A stretch of 13,863 nt of DNA from contig USSA01000074.1 of assembly GCA_900557255.1 (NCBI GenBank), positions 1 through 13,863 of the forward strand, in the 5' to 3' direction. The translations under genes and the position numbers were made by a program. Source of the stretch: an uncultured Prevotella sp. Its GTDB lineage: Bacteria > Bacteroidota > Bacteroidia > Bacteroidales > Bacteroidaceae. The notes under the pieces are model-generated. The model did no database searches. It saw only the letters and a program-made list of their open reading frames with translations, and was not told the origin of the DNA. This document shows, piece after piece, positions 1 through 8,282 of this stretch (its first letter is position 1; each line of letters begins with the position of its first letter).

Positions 1-383
1 CTGATAAAATACGTTCCGATGCAGTAAAAAATGCGTCCCGATGTAGCATTTGCTATGTCCCGACGCAGCAAAAGTTACGTCCGGATGTAGTAAAAGATAC
101 GTCGTGACGTAATTTCAGAAGCAACCTGGTTGCCATCCGGAAAGGCTTTTTCTAACTTCAAGTGAACCTCTTGTTAGCTACAAGTGAGCCTCACTTGAAC
201 TTTATGTAGACTATTCGCCGTCAACGCAAGAAGCGCCCAAAAATCGCCCGTACTTTGGGCACTCTATGCCCTCAGTACGGGCAATGAGTACCCACTACTT
301 GTTCTCTTGATGCCCGTCACTTGGTCCCTAAGTGCCCACTTGATGGTCACAGATAGACCGCTTAATGGTCTCTGACAGAATAC
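1..383. repeat. Degenerate 22-bp-period tandem array with alternating inverted arms
   Basis: Seventeen consecutive 22-bp units can be stacked without a gap from position 10 to 383. Neighbouring units resemble each other, but sequence drifts along the array. Short arms recur every 11 bp in alternating orientation. In the first part they are TAC10, GCA21, TGC32, GTA43, TAT54, GCA65, TAC76, GTA87, TAC98 and GTA109. In the later part they are GCCC246, GGGC257, GCCC268, GGGC279, ACCC290, GTTC301, GCCC312, GGTC323, GCCC334, GGTC345, GACC356 and GGTC367. Each arm can therefore pair with the one before or after it. The period is not a multiple of three and stops are frequent, so it is not coding. There is no constant-repeat/variable-spacer pattern, so it is not CRISPR. 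The function is unknown to me. The array probably continues to the left of the window. Confidence 0.8.
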
Positions 384-711
384 CTTATGTACTTTTATTC
401 CTAATCATAATCAGACTTGTCAATCTTTCCTCTCCTATTCTTTGTTTGTATTGCCATTTATTACATACTGGAAGTGTAGAGGCTAAAGCTTTTATAAAAC
501 AGGAGTTGTAAACACTTCTTTTTTGGCCTTTTAATTCAACTCAAAGCCTTATTTTATGATACTTCTTGCGATTTTATGATACTTCTATGAGACTTTTCTG
601 TAAAATAAATCGAAAGTCTCATTTTTGTATATCGCAATGTATCAGATATTTAGATTGTTATTTTCTCTAAATAATGATACTATGATACTTTTTCTCGCAA
701 AAAACTTTTTT
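384..711. other. AT-rich gene-less stretch with short repeats
   Basis: No credible open reading frame is seen on either strand. It contains a 16-bp direct repeat (attttatgatacttct at 551-566 and 571-586), with a related gatactatgatacttt at about 675-690. It also has a weak long-loop inverted repeat (gaagtgt near 471, acacttc near 512) followed by a T-run, and the stronger hairpin at 587-626 listed separately. I see no recognisable RNA gene. Confidence 0.5.
587..626 (+). terminator. Inverted repeat with T-run, possible terminator
   Basis: ATGAGACTTT (587-596) and AAAGTCTCAT (613-622) form a perfect 10-bp stem with a 16-nt loop, followed on the plus strand by TTTTT. It has the form of a Rho-independent terminator, although the stem is AT-rich and no intact plus-strand gene ends just upstream. 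It could be a remnant of a lost gene's terminator or part of the repeat-rich region. Confidence 0.4.
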
Positions 712-780
712 CTGTACGATTGAAATTACCCTATATGCCCTAGAAAGGGCAGAAGTTCCTAGCCCGTTTCAACCGTACAG
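712..780. mobile_element. 69-bp inverted-repeat (MITE-like) element
   Basis: CTGTACGATTGAAA (712-725) and TTTCAACCGTACAG (767-780) are inverted copies matching at 13 of 14 positions. Between them is a small GCCCT-AGAA-AGGGC hairpin (about 737-750). The right end abuts the point where homology to a DUF234-type ATPase begins (781), so the element marks the break in that gene. No target-site duplication is evident. The size and terminal repeats fit a MITE or a relic of a larger insertion sequence. A plain regulatory hairpin is the alternative. Confidence 0.45.
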
Positions 781-1137
781 GATGAATTACTTTGTCGTGA
801 ATATGTTAGTGGAAATATTATAGATGGCATAGCCTACAATGTCGCATCTCGTTGGTGGGGTAAGATATTTCCACCAGAATATAAAGATGGTAAGATGGTT
901 GAGTTGGATGTTGTGGCAGAGTCTATTGATAAGAAGCATATCTTAATAGGTGAATGTAAATGGACGCACGATGAGGATGCCGACAGGCTCATGGATGTTT
1001 TGGAGCAGAAAGCTAAGTACTTGCTTTTTATTAAGAAAGGGCAGGAAGTTCATCTTGTGCTATTCTTAAAGGAGTCTCCAACTCATTGTGCTAAGGATAT
1101 GCGAGTATTCCTGCCAAGGGATGTAATGAAGAATTAG
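781..1137 (+). pseudogene. C-terminal remnant of DUF234-type AAA ATPase
   Basis: The reading frame is open from 763 (after a TAG at 760-762) to the TAG at 1135-1137. Recognisable protein starts at 781 with DELLCREYV, continues through GIAYNVASRWWG, and enters the nuclease-like DUF234 signature: ELDVVAES, then ILIGECKW, then a charged helix and the strand VHLVLFL. In intact relatives (large single-chain ATPases of the archaeal-ATPase/DUF234 family, common in Bacteroidales) this region is the last 100 to 130 residues after a P-loop ATPase and winged helix. Here the ATPase part is absent. The first ATG (895) lies inside the conserved domain, so a functional 80-aa product is unlikely. Truncation coincides with the inverted-repeat element at 712-780. 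It is terminated by the hairpin at 1155-1204. The family call is from memory of the motif pattern. Confidence 0.7.
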
Positions 1138-1154
1138 TTGGTGTAGAAAATAGC

Positions 1155-1214
1155 CGATAGTGTGCGAAAACATGCTTAAAAACATCAACTTTCGCACACT
1201 ATCGACTGTTTTTT
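1155..1214. terminator. Strong bidirectional terminator between convergent genes
   Basis: CGATAGTGTGCGAAA (1155-1169) and TTTCGCACACTATCG (1190-1204) form a perfect 15-bp stem with a 20-nt loop. On the plus strand it is followed by a six-T run at 1209-1214. On the minus strand it lies 8 bp beyond the stop codon of the transglutaminase-like gene and is followed by a T-containing stretch. It closes the seven-gene minus-strand operon and also ends the plus-strand ATPase remnant. Confidence 0.85.
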
Positions 1215-2691
1215 ACTCCAAAATAATGACATTTGCAGATTTATTATCCATATTAGGCATGGTCAAACCGACTGGTGCTCCAATGTAGGTTGGATCACAA
1301 ACCACAAACTTATTGCCATTCAGCAAGATGTAATCTCCTGTCACTTGCTGGTTGAAGCAAACGGCCGAGGCGAGATGACCGGGATAATATATCAAGATGC
1401 ACTTTAAGCCGAACAAGTCACGAACTATACGAGTGAATAGAATGGCTCTATCCTCACAATCGCAATAGGGATAGAATAAAGTTTCTTCTGCAAAGAAAGC
1501 ACGGTCATGCCCCCAGACTTTGTCGTCATATTCATATACGAATGCCGTTTGAACCCAGTTCAAAAGTTTATCGACGGCATCGTGCTCATTCAGACTGGCA
1601 ACCTTTTCTTGAAGGATGGGGTATAGCTGTTTTTGCAGTTCTTGCTCCATAGGTGTATTGGCATACATGGCCCATCTCGTCATGAAATTACCATTGACTT
1701 CCGATGTTGGATAAGTGTTATAGAAGTCGATGAGGTTTTTGTTGACTTGCACATTCAAGGTCATGTCCTTATATCTATCAGAAGATAGATTCCTTATCGG
1801 GGTAGATTGGTAAGCAAAGAGTTGACTTTGTGGTATATATAGCGAAAGGGATTGTTCTTTTGGAAAAGCAAAGTCGCATACTTCCATTTTTTGAGTATCA
1901 TCGCTAAGAGAATAGTAGTTGATACCATCTATGAGGAAGTATCCTTTGTCGTAGATACCATGCTTGCTACCAAAAAGTAAATACAGTTTATTACCATTAC
2001 GCCCTAATCTCATCTGGTATCCACTTTGACTATAGATATAAGCAGTGGTGAGTGTCGACAAGTTCCCTTTGCCAAAGTGGTCTTTGGCAAAAGTATCTAT
2101 TAAGTTGAGATACGCCCAATCACATAACTGCATTCTGATTCTTATCTCTAGGAAGTCTCGAATGGTATTGTCAAGTTGGTCGGTTGACAGTTTCTTCCAT
2201 GCTTCTGCAATATGCTGATTATCACAGACGTCCAAGTCTATATAGATATCAGAGGGGAAGCGAACACTACAGTCCGTACCACAATATATAAATTGACATT
2301 TGTTTTCCGCTTGTTGTTCCTTTTCATAGATAGGGGTGATAGGCTTGGGTTGCGGAGCTTGTTCTATTGGTGAAACTATATCCTTGATGGTGATAGCCTT
2401 ATCCTCCATCTTCTTCCCTTTATCTTTGTTAGGTCTGATAACAGGAAAAACTATCTCGTCTTTTGGACGAGGAATAGCAGGAAGGGCCTTGTACTCCTTC
2501 CAAGCTTCTTTTACAAACTCTACATATTCTGCATTGCATTGAGCACGAAAGTCCTCATACTCTGCCTTTGCTTGCTTTTTAAAGTTCTCATATTGAGACT
2601 GGAAGTCGTTAGTTTGAGCAGAAGAAGTTGTCGGAGCAATAAAAAATATTGCTCCGGCAATAAAAGCTATTTTGAAATGTGGGATATTCAT
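1213..2691 (-). CDS. Exported transglutaminase-like cysteine enzyme
   Basis: The 492-aa protein has a Sec signal peptide (MNIPHFKIAFIAGAIFFIAP...SSAQ, cut near residue 26), so it acts in the periplasm or at the envelope. Residues about 30-70 are a charged, aromatic helical stretch of spaced EY/EF pairs, then a proline/lysine-rich linker to about 125. The C-terminal 130 residues match the transglutaminase-like (papain-fold) core: Cys412 in CDCEDRA (C-x-D-x-A pattern), His439 in PGHLASAV and Asp466 in VCDPTY form a complete triad in the usual order. The middle part (about 140-370) is not recognised. Family members act as proteases, peptidases or acyl transferases, and the substrate here cannot be told. 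It is the last gene of the operon, 7 bp after the caspase gene, and is followed at once by the terminator at 1155-1214. The start is chosen because it gives an intact signal peptide. Confidence 0.8.
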   Translation of the reverse strand: MNIPHFKIAFIAGAIFFIAPTTSSAQTNDFQSQYENFKKQAKAEYEDFRAQCNAEYVEFVKEAWKEYKALPAIPRPKDEIVFPVIRPNKDKGKKMEDKAITIKDIVSPIEQAPQPKPITPIYEKEQQAENKCQFIYCGTDCSVRFPSDIYIDLDVCDNQHIAEAWKKLSTDQLDNTIRDFLEIRIRMQLCDWAYLNLIDTFAKDHFGKGNLSTLTTAYIYSQSGYQMRLGRNGNKLYLLFGSKHGIYDKGYFLIDGINYYSLSDDTQKMEVCDFAFPKEQSLSLYIPQSQLFAYQSTPIRNLSSDRYKDMTLNVQVNKNLIDFYNTYPTSEVNGNFMTRWAMYANTPMEQELQKQLYPILQEKVASLNEHDAVDKLLNWVQTAFVYEYDDKVWGHDRAFFAEETLFYPYCDCEDRAILFTRIVRDLFGLKCILIYYPGHLASAVCFNQQVTGDYILLNGNKFVVCDPTYIGAPVGLTMPNMDNKSANVIILE

Positions 2692-2698
2692 GCTACCA

Positions 2699-4663
2699 TT
2701 ATTTGTTTAATGTCCAGTTTTTCCATTCATTACCAATTGAAGAAGTCGCCATAATAGAAGGTGACTGTAATTTTCCATTGGTAACAATCGATTGGCGTTC
2801 AACTTGTTCCTTAATATAGTCGCTAAGTTCTCCTAACGTGGCATTTCCCTTCGTCTCTTGTAACTTCTTCAAAAGATAATAAGTAAACAACCCATGTTCT
2901 TCTTCCTTGTAAGGATATGCAGTTTCATCTCCTTGTGCAGCGGTAAAGACAACCATATTTCCTACAGGTATAGTTTGTTTTACTTTAATGGCTACTCCAC
3001 GAGCAGAAGCTAGCATATTTCCGTCACGTTTAGCTCCGCTGAAACAAGCATCCAAGAAAACTGTGATAGACTTTGATGGTAAACTTCCAAAAGTTTTATA
3101 TAAGTTTTCTAATGAATAACCTGTAGCTACATCTGAACCATACCCGTCTGTTGGTAGTAGATAAGCATTTTTGCTTTTTTCGTCAGGGATACCATGTCCT
3201 GCATAATAGAAGATAATTTTGGCATCGCCTTTGTAAACTTCTGCAACATCTTGAATCCATTTTACTTCATGTCTGATGTCATTAAGTGTAGCATTTGTTA
3301 TTAAATGTATATTCTTTTCTGGAATGCCGAGGCAATTCCTGCAATACTCTTTAAAGATATTTCCATCATTGACTGCATATGGTACATTTGCCTCTTTACT
3401 GTATGTTTCATTAGCTATGACAATGGCAAAGGTGTTGCTATTGGAATTAATTGCTTCAGGAATATTTTTGTCAATGTCTGAACTGATAGAAGCAATTTTT
3501 ATATCTTGATTTTTTGTGTTGATTTCCTTTTCTTTGATGATGATATTATTATTTGTAATACTCTGATTAATATGTAAATTGATGGTTTTGTTCTCTGCAT
3601 ATTCACCATACTTTTCTTTGACATATAGAGTAATAGGGACATCATTTGAAGCATAGTTATTGTTTATAATGAGCGGGTAATTGATGGATTTTGTTTCTCC
3701 ACCACTAATATAAGCGAAATCTTCTTCTTCTTTTTGTGATTCCATTAAAAGCACATTAGTTGGTAGCCCAATTTTTACTTTTACATTGTCTGCACTTCCT
3801 TTTTTTGTGTTTTGTAATAAAACTTGCAAATAAAAAGGGCTCATTTTCTTAAGAGTAGTACCTTCTGATGGTGAGACTTTAGAATCCACTATTTGTAGTA
3901 GTGGAGCATCAAATTTTTTAGTATTTATGCTGATAGACGCTGTTTCTGTTCCAAATCCATGCGGTTCTTCTACTTTAAGTCTGAGATTTGCAATTCCGTC
4001 AGAAACTTTAGTCGTAGAAGTTAAAGGCATACTTACATCTATTGTTTCTTGAGGTTTTATCAATGGTATATTTATATCTGCATATTTTATTTCTTTAGTT
4101 GTTTCATTTGGTATAATTTTTGCAAAACAATTTATGGCATTTCCTTTTCCATTATTATGGATTTTAAATTTTATACAACAATTCTCATTAGCATCAATGG
4201 CGTTATTTTTATTTGCATCTGTAAACAGAATGGAATTTGGGATAATTTCCAAAATTGGAGGTCTTGAAGGATCGAAAGGGTCGGCAAAGATAATATCATC
4301 CACATTAATTTGATTTTTTATGGATTTTACCATTTTTTTAGCTTGACTATCTCCTTTTTGGGCGCATTTTGTGAACCAATAATAAGCTTTGCGTAAATCT
4401 TTTTTTACACCTTCTCCATAGTAATAACACCATCCCGTAAAATACATTCCTACTTTGTGATTTTGCAAAGCAGCTCTTTGAAACCAAGGAAAACCTATAG
4501 AACTTTCATTAATATTTAGATAGTATTTACCTAATTTGTACTGATAATCTGCATTGCCAGATTCTGCTTTTTCTAACAAAACTTCAAGTGTTTCTTCTTG
4601 TGAGAAAGAATATGTACAGCTAATTAAGCCTAAACATAAAAGAAAAATTTTAATTCTATTCAT
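2699..4663 (-). CDS. Exported caspase-family (C14) protein with Sel1 and Ig-like regions
   Basis: The 654-aa protein starts with a hydrophobic signal. LISC at residues 13-16 fits a lipobox, so it may be a lipoprotein, though cleavage at FSQ near 22 is also possible. Residues about 25-115 hold two to three Sel1-like repeats (GNADYQYKLGKYY, YYYGEGVKKDLRKAYYWF). Residues about 130-375 look like two beta-rich, CARDB/Ig-like modules. Residues about 415-654 are a caspase-like peptidase domain with catalytic His490 in YYAGHG and Cys540 in DACFSG, both intact, and the block DETAYPYKEEEHGLFTYYLL. The family cleaves proteins after basic or acidic residues; the specificity here is unknown. It is a close paralogue of the next gene upstream in the operon, from which it is separated by 23 bp. 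The Ig-like part is visibly more AT-rich than the peptidase part. Confidence 0.85.
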   Translation of the reverse strand: MNRIKIFLLCLGLISCTYSFSQEETLEVLLEKAESGNADYQYKLGKYYLNINESSIGFPWFQRAALQNHKVGMYFTGWCYYYGEGVKKDLRKAYYWFTKCAQKGDSQAKKMVKSIKNQINVDDIIFADPFDPSRPPILEIIPNSILFTDANKNNAIDANENCCIKFKIHNNGKGNAINCFAKIIPNETTKEIKYADINIPLIKPQETIDVSMPLTSTTKVSDGIANLRLKVEEPHGFGTETASISINTKKFDAPLLQIVDSKVSPSEGTTLKKMSPFYLQVLLQNTKKGSADNVKVKIGLPTNVLLMESQKEEEDFAYISGGETKSINYPLIINNNYASNDVPITLYVKEKYGEYAENKTINLHINQSITNNNIIIKEKEINTKNQDIKIASISSDIDKNIPEAINSNSNTFAIVIANETYSKEANVPYAVNDGNIFKEYCRNCLGIPEKNIHLITNATLNDIRHEVKWIQDVAEVYKGDAKIIFYYAGHGIPDEKSKNAYLLPTDGYGSDVATGYSLENLYKTFGSLPSKSITVFLDACFSGAKRDGNMLASARGVAIKVKQTIPVGNMVVFTAAQGDETAYPYKEEEHGLFTYYLLKKLQETKGNATLGELSDYIKEQVERQSIVTNGKLQSPSIMATSSIGNEWKNWTLNK

Positions 4664-4686
4664 AACTATTTAATTTAATATAACTT

Positions 4687-6891
4687 TTACTTTAAAGTCC
4701 ATTTTTTCCAACTATTAGCAACAGTTGCTGTTGATACAATAGAAGGTGATTGCAATTTTCCATTAATGACTATGGATTGGCGTTCAACTTGCGTTTTGAT
4801 GTAATCACTAAGTTCTCCTAATGTAACGTTCCCCTTCGTTTCTTGAAGTTTCTTAAGTAAATAGTACGTGAACAATCCATGTTCTTCTTCTTTGTATGGG
4901 TATGCAGTTTCATCTCCCTGTGCAGCTGAAAAGGCAACAATGTTTCCTACAGGTGTAGCTTGCTTTACTTTTATTGCGACACCACGCGCTGAAGCTAACA
5001 TTTCACCATCACGTTTTGTTCCACTAAAACAAGCATCCAAAAAAACTGTTACTGATTGTGAAGGCAAACTACCCAATGCTTTGTATAAGTCTTCTAAAGC
5101 ATAGCCTGTTGTTACGTCAGAACCATAGCCGTCAATAGGCAACAAGTATGCACTCTTGTTTTGCTCGTCGGGAATGCCATGGCCAGCATAGTAGAAGATG
5201 ATTTTAGCATCACCATTATAGACAGTAATAACATCTTGAAGCCATTTTATTTCATGCTTGATATTGTTGAGCGTGGCATTAGTAACGAAATGCACGTTCT
5301 TTTCAGGCAATCCTAATGTCTTTTTGCAATAGTCAGCAAAAGTTTTTCCATCATTCTCTGCATATTGTACAGCCTTCTCCATTTGATATTTTTCATTGGA
5401 GATAACGACGGCAAAGGTGTTGTTACTTATATTGTTTGCCATCGGAATGTCAAAGTCAACATCGCTCCCTTTGTGTTCTTTCATGAACTTGGATAGTTTT
5501 GTTTCATTTTTGGCATAGAAGTCTGGAGTTTCTTTTAATATTGCATTATAGATTCCTCTTGCTTTATTAATGTTGTTGTCTGCCAAATATACTTCTCCTT
5601 CTGCATCTAAAGTATTAGGCATGGAACCTCCTTTTTGCTTAGCTCCATCTAGGGCTTTGGCAATGAGTTCAAATGCTTTATCTTTGTTTTGGGGTACTCC
5701 TAATCCGTATATATTTAATAGTGCTAGTATTCGATACCCAACAAAGGCAAATTCTTTTTGGTTGATTGTTAGTTCTGCCCATTTCTTGGCTTCTGCATAA
5801 TCTTTTTGGGAGTAGTATGTTGTGCAGAGAAACATCGGGGCGTTTGAAACACCTTTGTCAAAGGCTTTTTTATACCAGTTAATGGCTTCTTCTGTGTTTT
5901 TGTGAGTTCCAATACCTTCTTCGTACATTATTCCGAGTCCTAAAAAGGCACCTATAAATTCCTTTTCTGCCGCTTTCTTTTCCCATTTAAAGGATTCTGC
6001 AACATTCTTTGGTGCCCCCTTTCCTTCTCCATATATTTTGGCTAATAACACCATTGCGGAGGCATCTTCATGTTCAGACCCAATTTTGGCTAAACGGAAA
6101 GCTTCGTTTTGGTTCACAGCTGTCCCCAAACCATAATAGTACATGTCTCCTAGTGTGCCATATGAGAATGGGTCTTTTACATCTACAGCTTTTTTAATCC
6201 ATTTGAAAGCTTCTGCATAATTTTGCTGCTCATAATAAGCCTGTCCTAAGTACGCATATGCCTGACTTACTCCATTGTTTGCGGCTTTTTCAAACCATAT
6301 AATTGCTTCAGTATAATTTTTTAGGAAATAGAAACTTAGACCTAAAGTAAAATAGCTATCGGTAATCCCTTTATCTGCAGCTTTTTTTAGCCAAGGTATA
6401 GCCTCTGTGTAATTTTGTAAGAAATAGTAACATTGACCTAATGAGACATAATATTCAGGTCTCTTGTCATCTATTCCTTTTTTCAACCATGGTATGGCTT
6501 CTGTGAACTTTCCTAATTGTAAATAACATGCACCAAGGTCTGCATAGCAACAATCTCCGTTGTCTATGGCTTTCTTAAACCAGTTTATTGCTTCTACATA
6601 ATTTTTTTGTGTTATATAGCAAGCACCTAAGAAGCCATACGAATTGCAAAGTCCATTATTTGCTGCTTTTTTAAACCATTTTATGGCTTCTGTGAAGTTT
6701 TGAGTGACTCCTTCTCCTTGATAGTAGAAGAAACCTAGCAAAAAGTAGCCATTTGGTTCTCCATTTTGTGCCGCTTGCCAAGCTTGCTCAAAAGTTGGTC
6801 GATCTTGGGCGTATAGGCATGGGGAGCACCATAGTAGTATTGCGATAATAAAAATTCTCATAATTCGTCGTTTGTTTATGTTAATCTTCAT
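4687..6891 (-). CDS. Exported caspase-family (C14) protein with long TPR/Sel1 array
   Basis: This is a 734-aa protein if started at 6891. That ATG overlaps the TAA of the upstream gene and gives a signal peptide with a basic n-region (MKININKRRIMRIF...CLYAQ). Starts at 6912 or 6861 are possible. Residues about 35-430 are ten or more 33-36-residue TPR/Sel1 repeats (for example YTEAIPWLKKAADKG, YYGLGTAVNQNEAFRLA), a typical protein-binding superhelix. A linker follows, and then the caspase fold from about residue 490 to the end. His571 in YYAGHG and Cys621 in DACFSG are intact. The peptidase domain is roughly three-quarters identical by eye to that of the downstream paralogue, while the N-terminal parts differ, which suggests two sensors or adaptors on one enzyme type. 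Location is periplasmic by signal peptide. Partner and substrate are not visible. Confidence 0.85.
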   Translation of the reverse strand: MKININKRRIMRIFIIAILLWCSPCLYAQDRPTFEQAWQAAQNGEPNGYFLLGFFYYQGEGVTQNFTEAIKWFKKAANNGLCNSYGFLGACYITQKNYVEAINWFKKAIDNGDCCYADLGACYLQLGKFTEAIPWLKKGIDDKRPEYYVSLGQCYYFLQNYTEAIPWLKKAADKGITDSYFTLGLSFYFLKNYTEAIIWFEKAANNGVSQAYAYLGQAYYEQQNYAEAFKWIKKAVDVKDPFSYGTLGDMYYYGLGTAVNQNEAFRLAKIGSEHEDASAMVLLAKIYGEGKGAPKNVAESFKWEKKAAEKEFIGAFLGLGIMYEEGIGTHKNTEEAINWYKKAFDKGVSNAPMFLCTTYYSQKDYAEAKKWAELTINQKEFAFVGYRILALLNIYGLGVPQNKDKAFELIAKALDGAKQKGGSMPNTLDAEGEVYLADNNINKARGIYNAILKETPDFYAKNETKLSKFMKEHKGSDVDFDIPMANNISNNTFAVVISNEKYQMEKAVQYAENDGKTFADYCKKTLGLPEKNVHFVTNATLNNIKHEIKWLQDVITVYNGDAKIIFYYAGHGIPDEQNKSAYLLPIDGYGSDVTTGYALEDLYKALGSLPSQSVTVFLDACFSGTKRDGEMLASARGVAIKVKQATPVGNIVAFSAAQGDETAYPYKEEEHGLFTYYLLKKLQETKGNVTLGELSDYIKTQVERQSIVINGKLQSPSIVSTATVANSWKKWTLK

Positions 6892-7192
6892 TAGCGGGAT
6901 GAGGCTTTTCAATCCTCAACAAGTTGTTCTTGTATATAAATGCGAGCAGAACTCCTAGAAATGTACAACTGAGATTGTCGAAAATATCTAAGAGACAGTC
7001 TTTCCAGTAATGTTCAGCACTCAAATTTACTAAAAATATTCCGCAAGCAAAGAATAGTATGGCAACAATAATAGCTATAACTTTGAGGTAAGAATGTATA
7101 CTTCCTTTTCCATTATTGTAATATTTTATAATCAGGAGGGACAGGAAGAAGCAAACCATTGCCCCAATGAAATATATAATATAAATATTCAT
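6881..7192 (-). CDS. Small three-TM membrane protein, unknown function
   Basis: The 103-aa protein has hydrophobic segments at about 3-23, 36-58 and 70-87, with a basic KYYNNGKG loop after the first and a charged tail (KNNLLRIEKPHPANED). I do not recognise a family. It starts 17 bp after the 67-aa gene, and its stop overlaps the start of the caspase gene by 11 bp, so translational coupling is likely. Its position inside a run of exported proteins suggests an inner-membrane partner of the caspases, but nothing in the sequence shows that directly. Confidence 0.65.
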   Translation of the reverse strand: MNIYIIYFIGAMVCFFLSLLIIKYYNNGKGSIHSYLKVIAIIVAILFFACGIFLVNLSAEHYWKDCLLDIFDNLSCTFLGVLLAFIYKNNLLRIEKPHPANED

Positions 7193-7209
7193 AAGCGAAA
7201 TTGATTCGA

Positions 7210-7413
7210 TTAATTGAAAATTTGTTCTATGCTCAAGATGTCGAGTTCATCTCTATTGCGATTATAGCCAATAGCTTTTTTTAGGCTTATTTCCAAAGAC
7301 TTTTTGAAGTCCTCATGAGAAATTGTTGAGGGACGTCTGTCTGCCCATACAGCTTTGGTTTGTTCTTTTCCATTCAATCTGTAATGAATGGAATAAATAA
7401 GTTCTTTCTTCAT
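7210..7413 (-). CDS. Small 67-aa protein of unknown function
   Basis: This short soluble protein (MKKELIYSIHYRLNGKEQTKA...) has no signal peptide or membrane segment. It begins with two predicted strands and continues with a lysine-rich helix (FKKSLEISLKKAIGYN). Its ATG overlaps the TGA of the DUF4384 gene in the form ATGA, a classic coupled start, and the next gene follows after 17 bp. The tight fit in the operon supports its being real. I do not recognise it. It could be a cytoplasmic regulator or chaperone of the operon products, but that is a guess. Confidence 0.6.
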   Translation of the reverse strand: MKKELIYSIHYRLNGKEQTKAVWADRRPSTISHEDFKKSLEISLKKAIGYNRNRDELDILSIEQIFN

Positions 7414-8282
7414 AATTTGCTAATTTTTAGGGTAAAACATTGTATTTGTATAGCGGTATCTTTTGCCTTATGTTTTCCCAACCATTTTTGGAACTCCTTC
7501 AACGGCAGTTGTCTTGGAAGTCCAATGTTCTCATCCCCTGCAAATGCCTTTACAAACATGTTCGGCGAAAACACGATGTAAATGGCGTTTTGTTCCATCG
7601 AATGCTCGCAAGTCATAGTGTATTCATCGACCTCGCTTGGATTCTCTTCTGCTTTTTGACAAGAGAAGAATACATAAGGCTTGTCGTGAATGATTTTGTA
7701 TGCTGGTTCTCCAGAACTCTTGTATGGCAAGAGACAAAAGACTTGCTGCGTATTCTCATCCAACAGATAAACGGCGAGATAACCATTGATGGGTGACTTG
7801 AAATATAGGTATAGGTCATCCCCATTTCTGAACTCACCGCTTTCATATTTTTCTTCCGTGCCGTTGCGCAAAAGCTTTGCCTCGAAGTCGATGGCTGCAT
7901 TCTTGATTTCACGAGCCTTTCCGTCAATGCTTACTTTGATGGTTAGCATGTTACTCTCATAGAATATGTCAAACATTGGCTCACCAATCGTCTCTATCCA
8001 TTCTCCTTTTACATCACTTCCGCCTATTGACAAGAAATCAACAGATGATTTTCCATTCTCATTCTTTACAATGGAAGAGTTGTTTTGAGAGACAAGAGTA
8101 CCAAAGGCATCGGCTATAGCTTGAATTTTGGCACGTTCGAGGGCTGTACGCTTACCCTCTTCCAACGAAATATTGTCTGGTACGTGATAAGTGCATTCTC
8201 CATGAACCTTCTCTATCTTTTGAGCAGATATGGAGAGGAGGTTTAGGAGCATCAGTAGGATGAAAACATAACGCAATCTCAT
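7410..8282 (-). CDS. Exported DUF4384-containing protein
   Basis: The 290-aa protein has a signal peptide (MRLRYVFILLMLLNLLSISAQ). Residues about 25-125 contain an alanine-rich helix LEEGKRTALERAKIQAIADAFG, which resembles the LPP20/FlgT-N type fold. Residues about 145-240 match DUF4384, with GDDLYLYFKSPINGYLAVYLLD and then QVFCLLPY. In other bacteria, as I recall, DUF4384 is often fused to or next to caspase-family peptidases, so its occurrence two genes before a caspase pair agrees with that link. The ATG directly follows the TAA of the upstream gene (0 bp gap), and its own TGA overlaps the next ATG. It probably acts in the periplasm or outer membrane as a binding or scaffold subunit. The exact role is unknown. 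Confidence 0.75.
   Translation of the reverse strand: MRLRYVFILLMLLNLLSISAQKIEKVHGECTYHVPDNISLEEGKRTALERAKIQAIADAFGTLVSQNNSSIVKNENGKSSVDFLSIGGSDVKGEWIETIGEPMFDIFYESNMLTIKVSIDGKAREIKNAAIDFEAKLLRNGTEEKYESGEFRNGDDLYLYFKSPINGYLAVYLLDENTQQVFCLLPYKSSGEPAYKIIHDKPYVFFSCQKAEENPSEVDEYTMTCEHSMEQNAIYIVFSPNMFVKAFAGDENIGLPRQLPLKEFQKWLGKHKAKDTAIQIQCFTLKISKL

Noticed and set aside
1..383. CRISPR array
   Set aside because: Units are contiguous and all vary; there is no fixed repeat with distinct spacers and no cas gene nearby.
895..1137. Intact 80-aa gene
   Set aside because: Homology extends upstream of its ATG in the same frame and stops abruptly at the inverted-repeat element, so it is a fragment.
7440..7927. 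Overlapping open frames on both strands inside the DUF4384 gene
   Set aside because: They are alternative-frame shadows; the DUF4384 frame has a signal peptide, a domain match and coupled boundaries.
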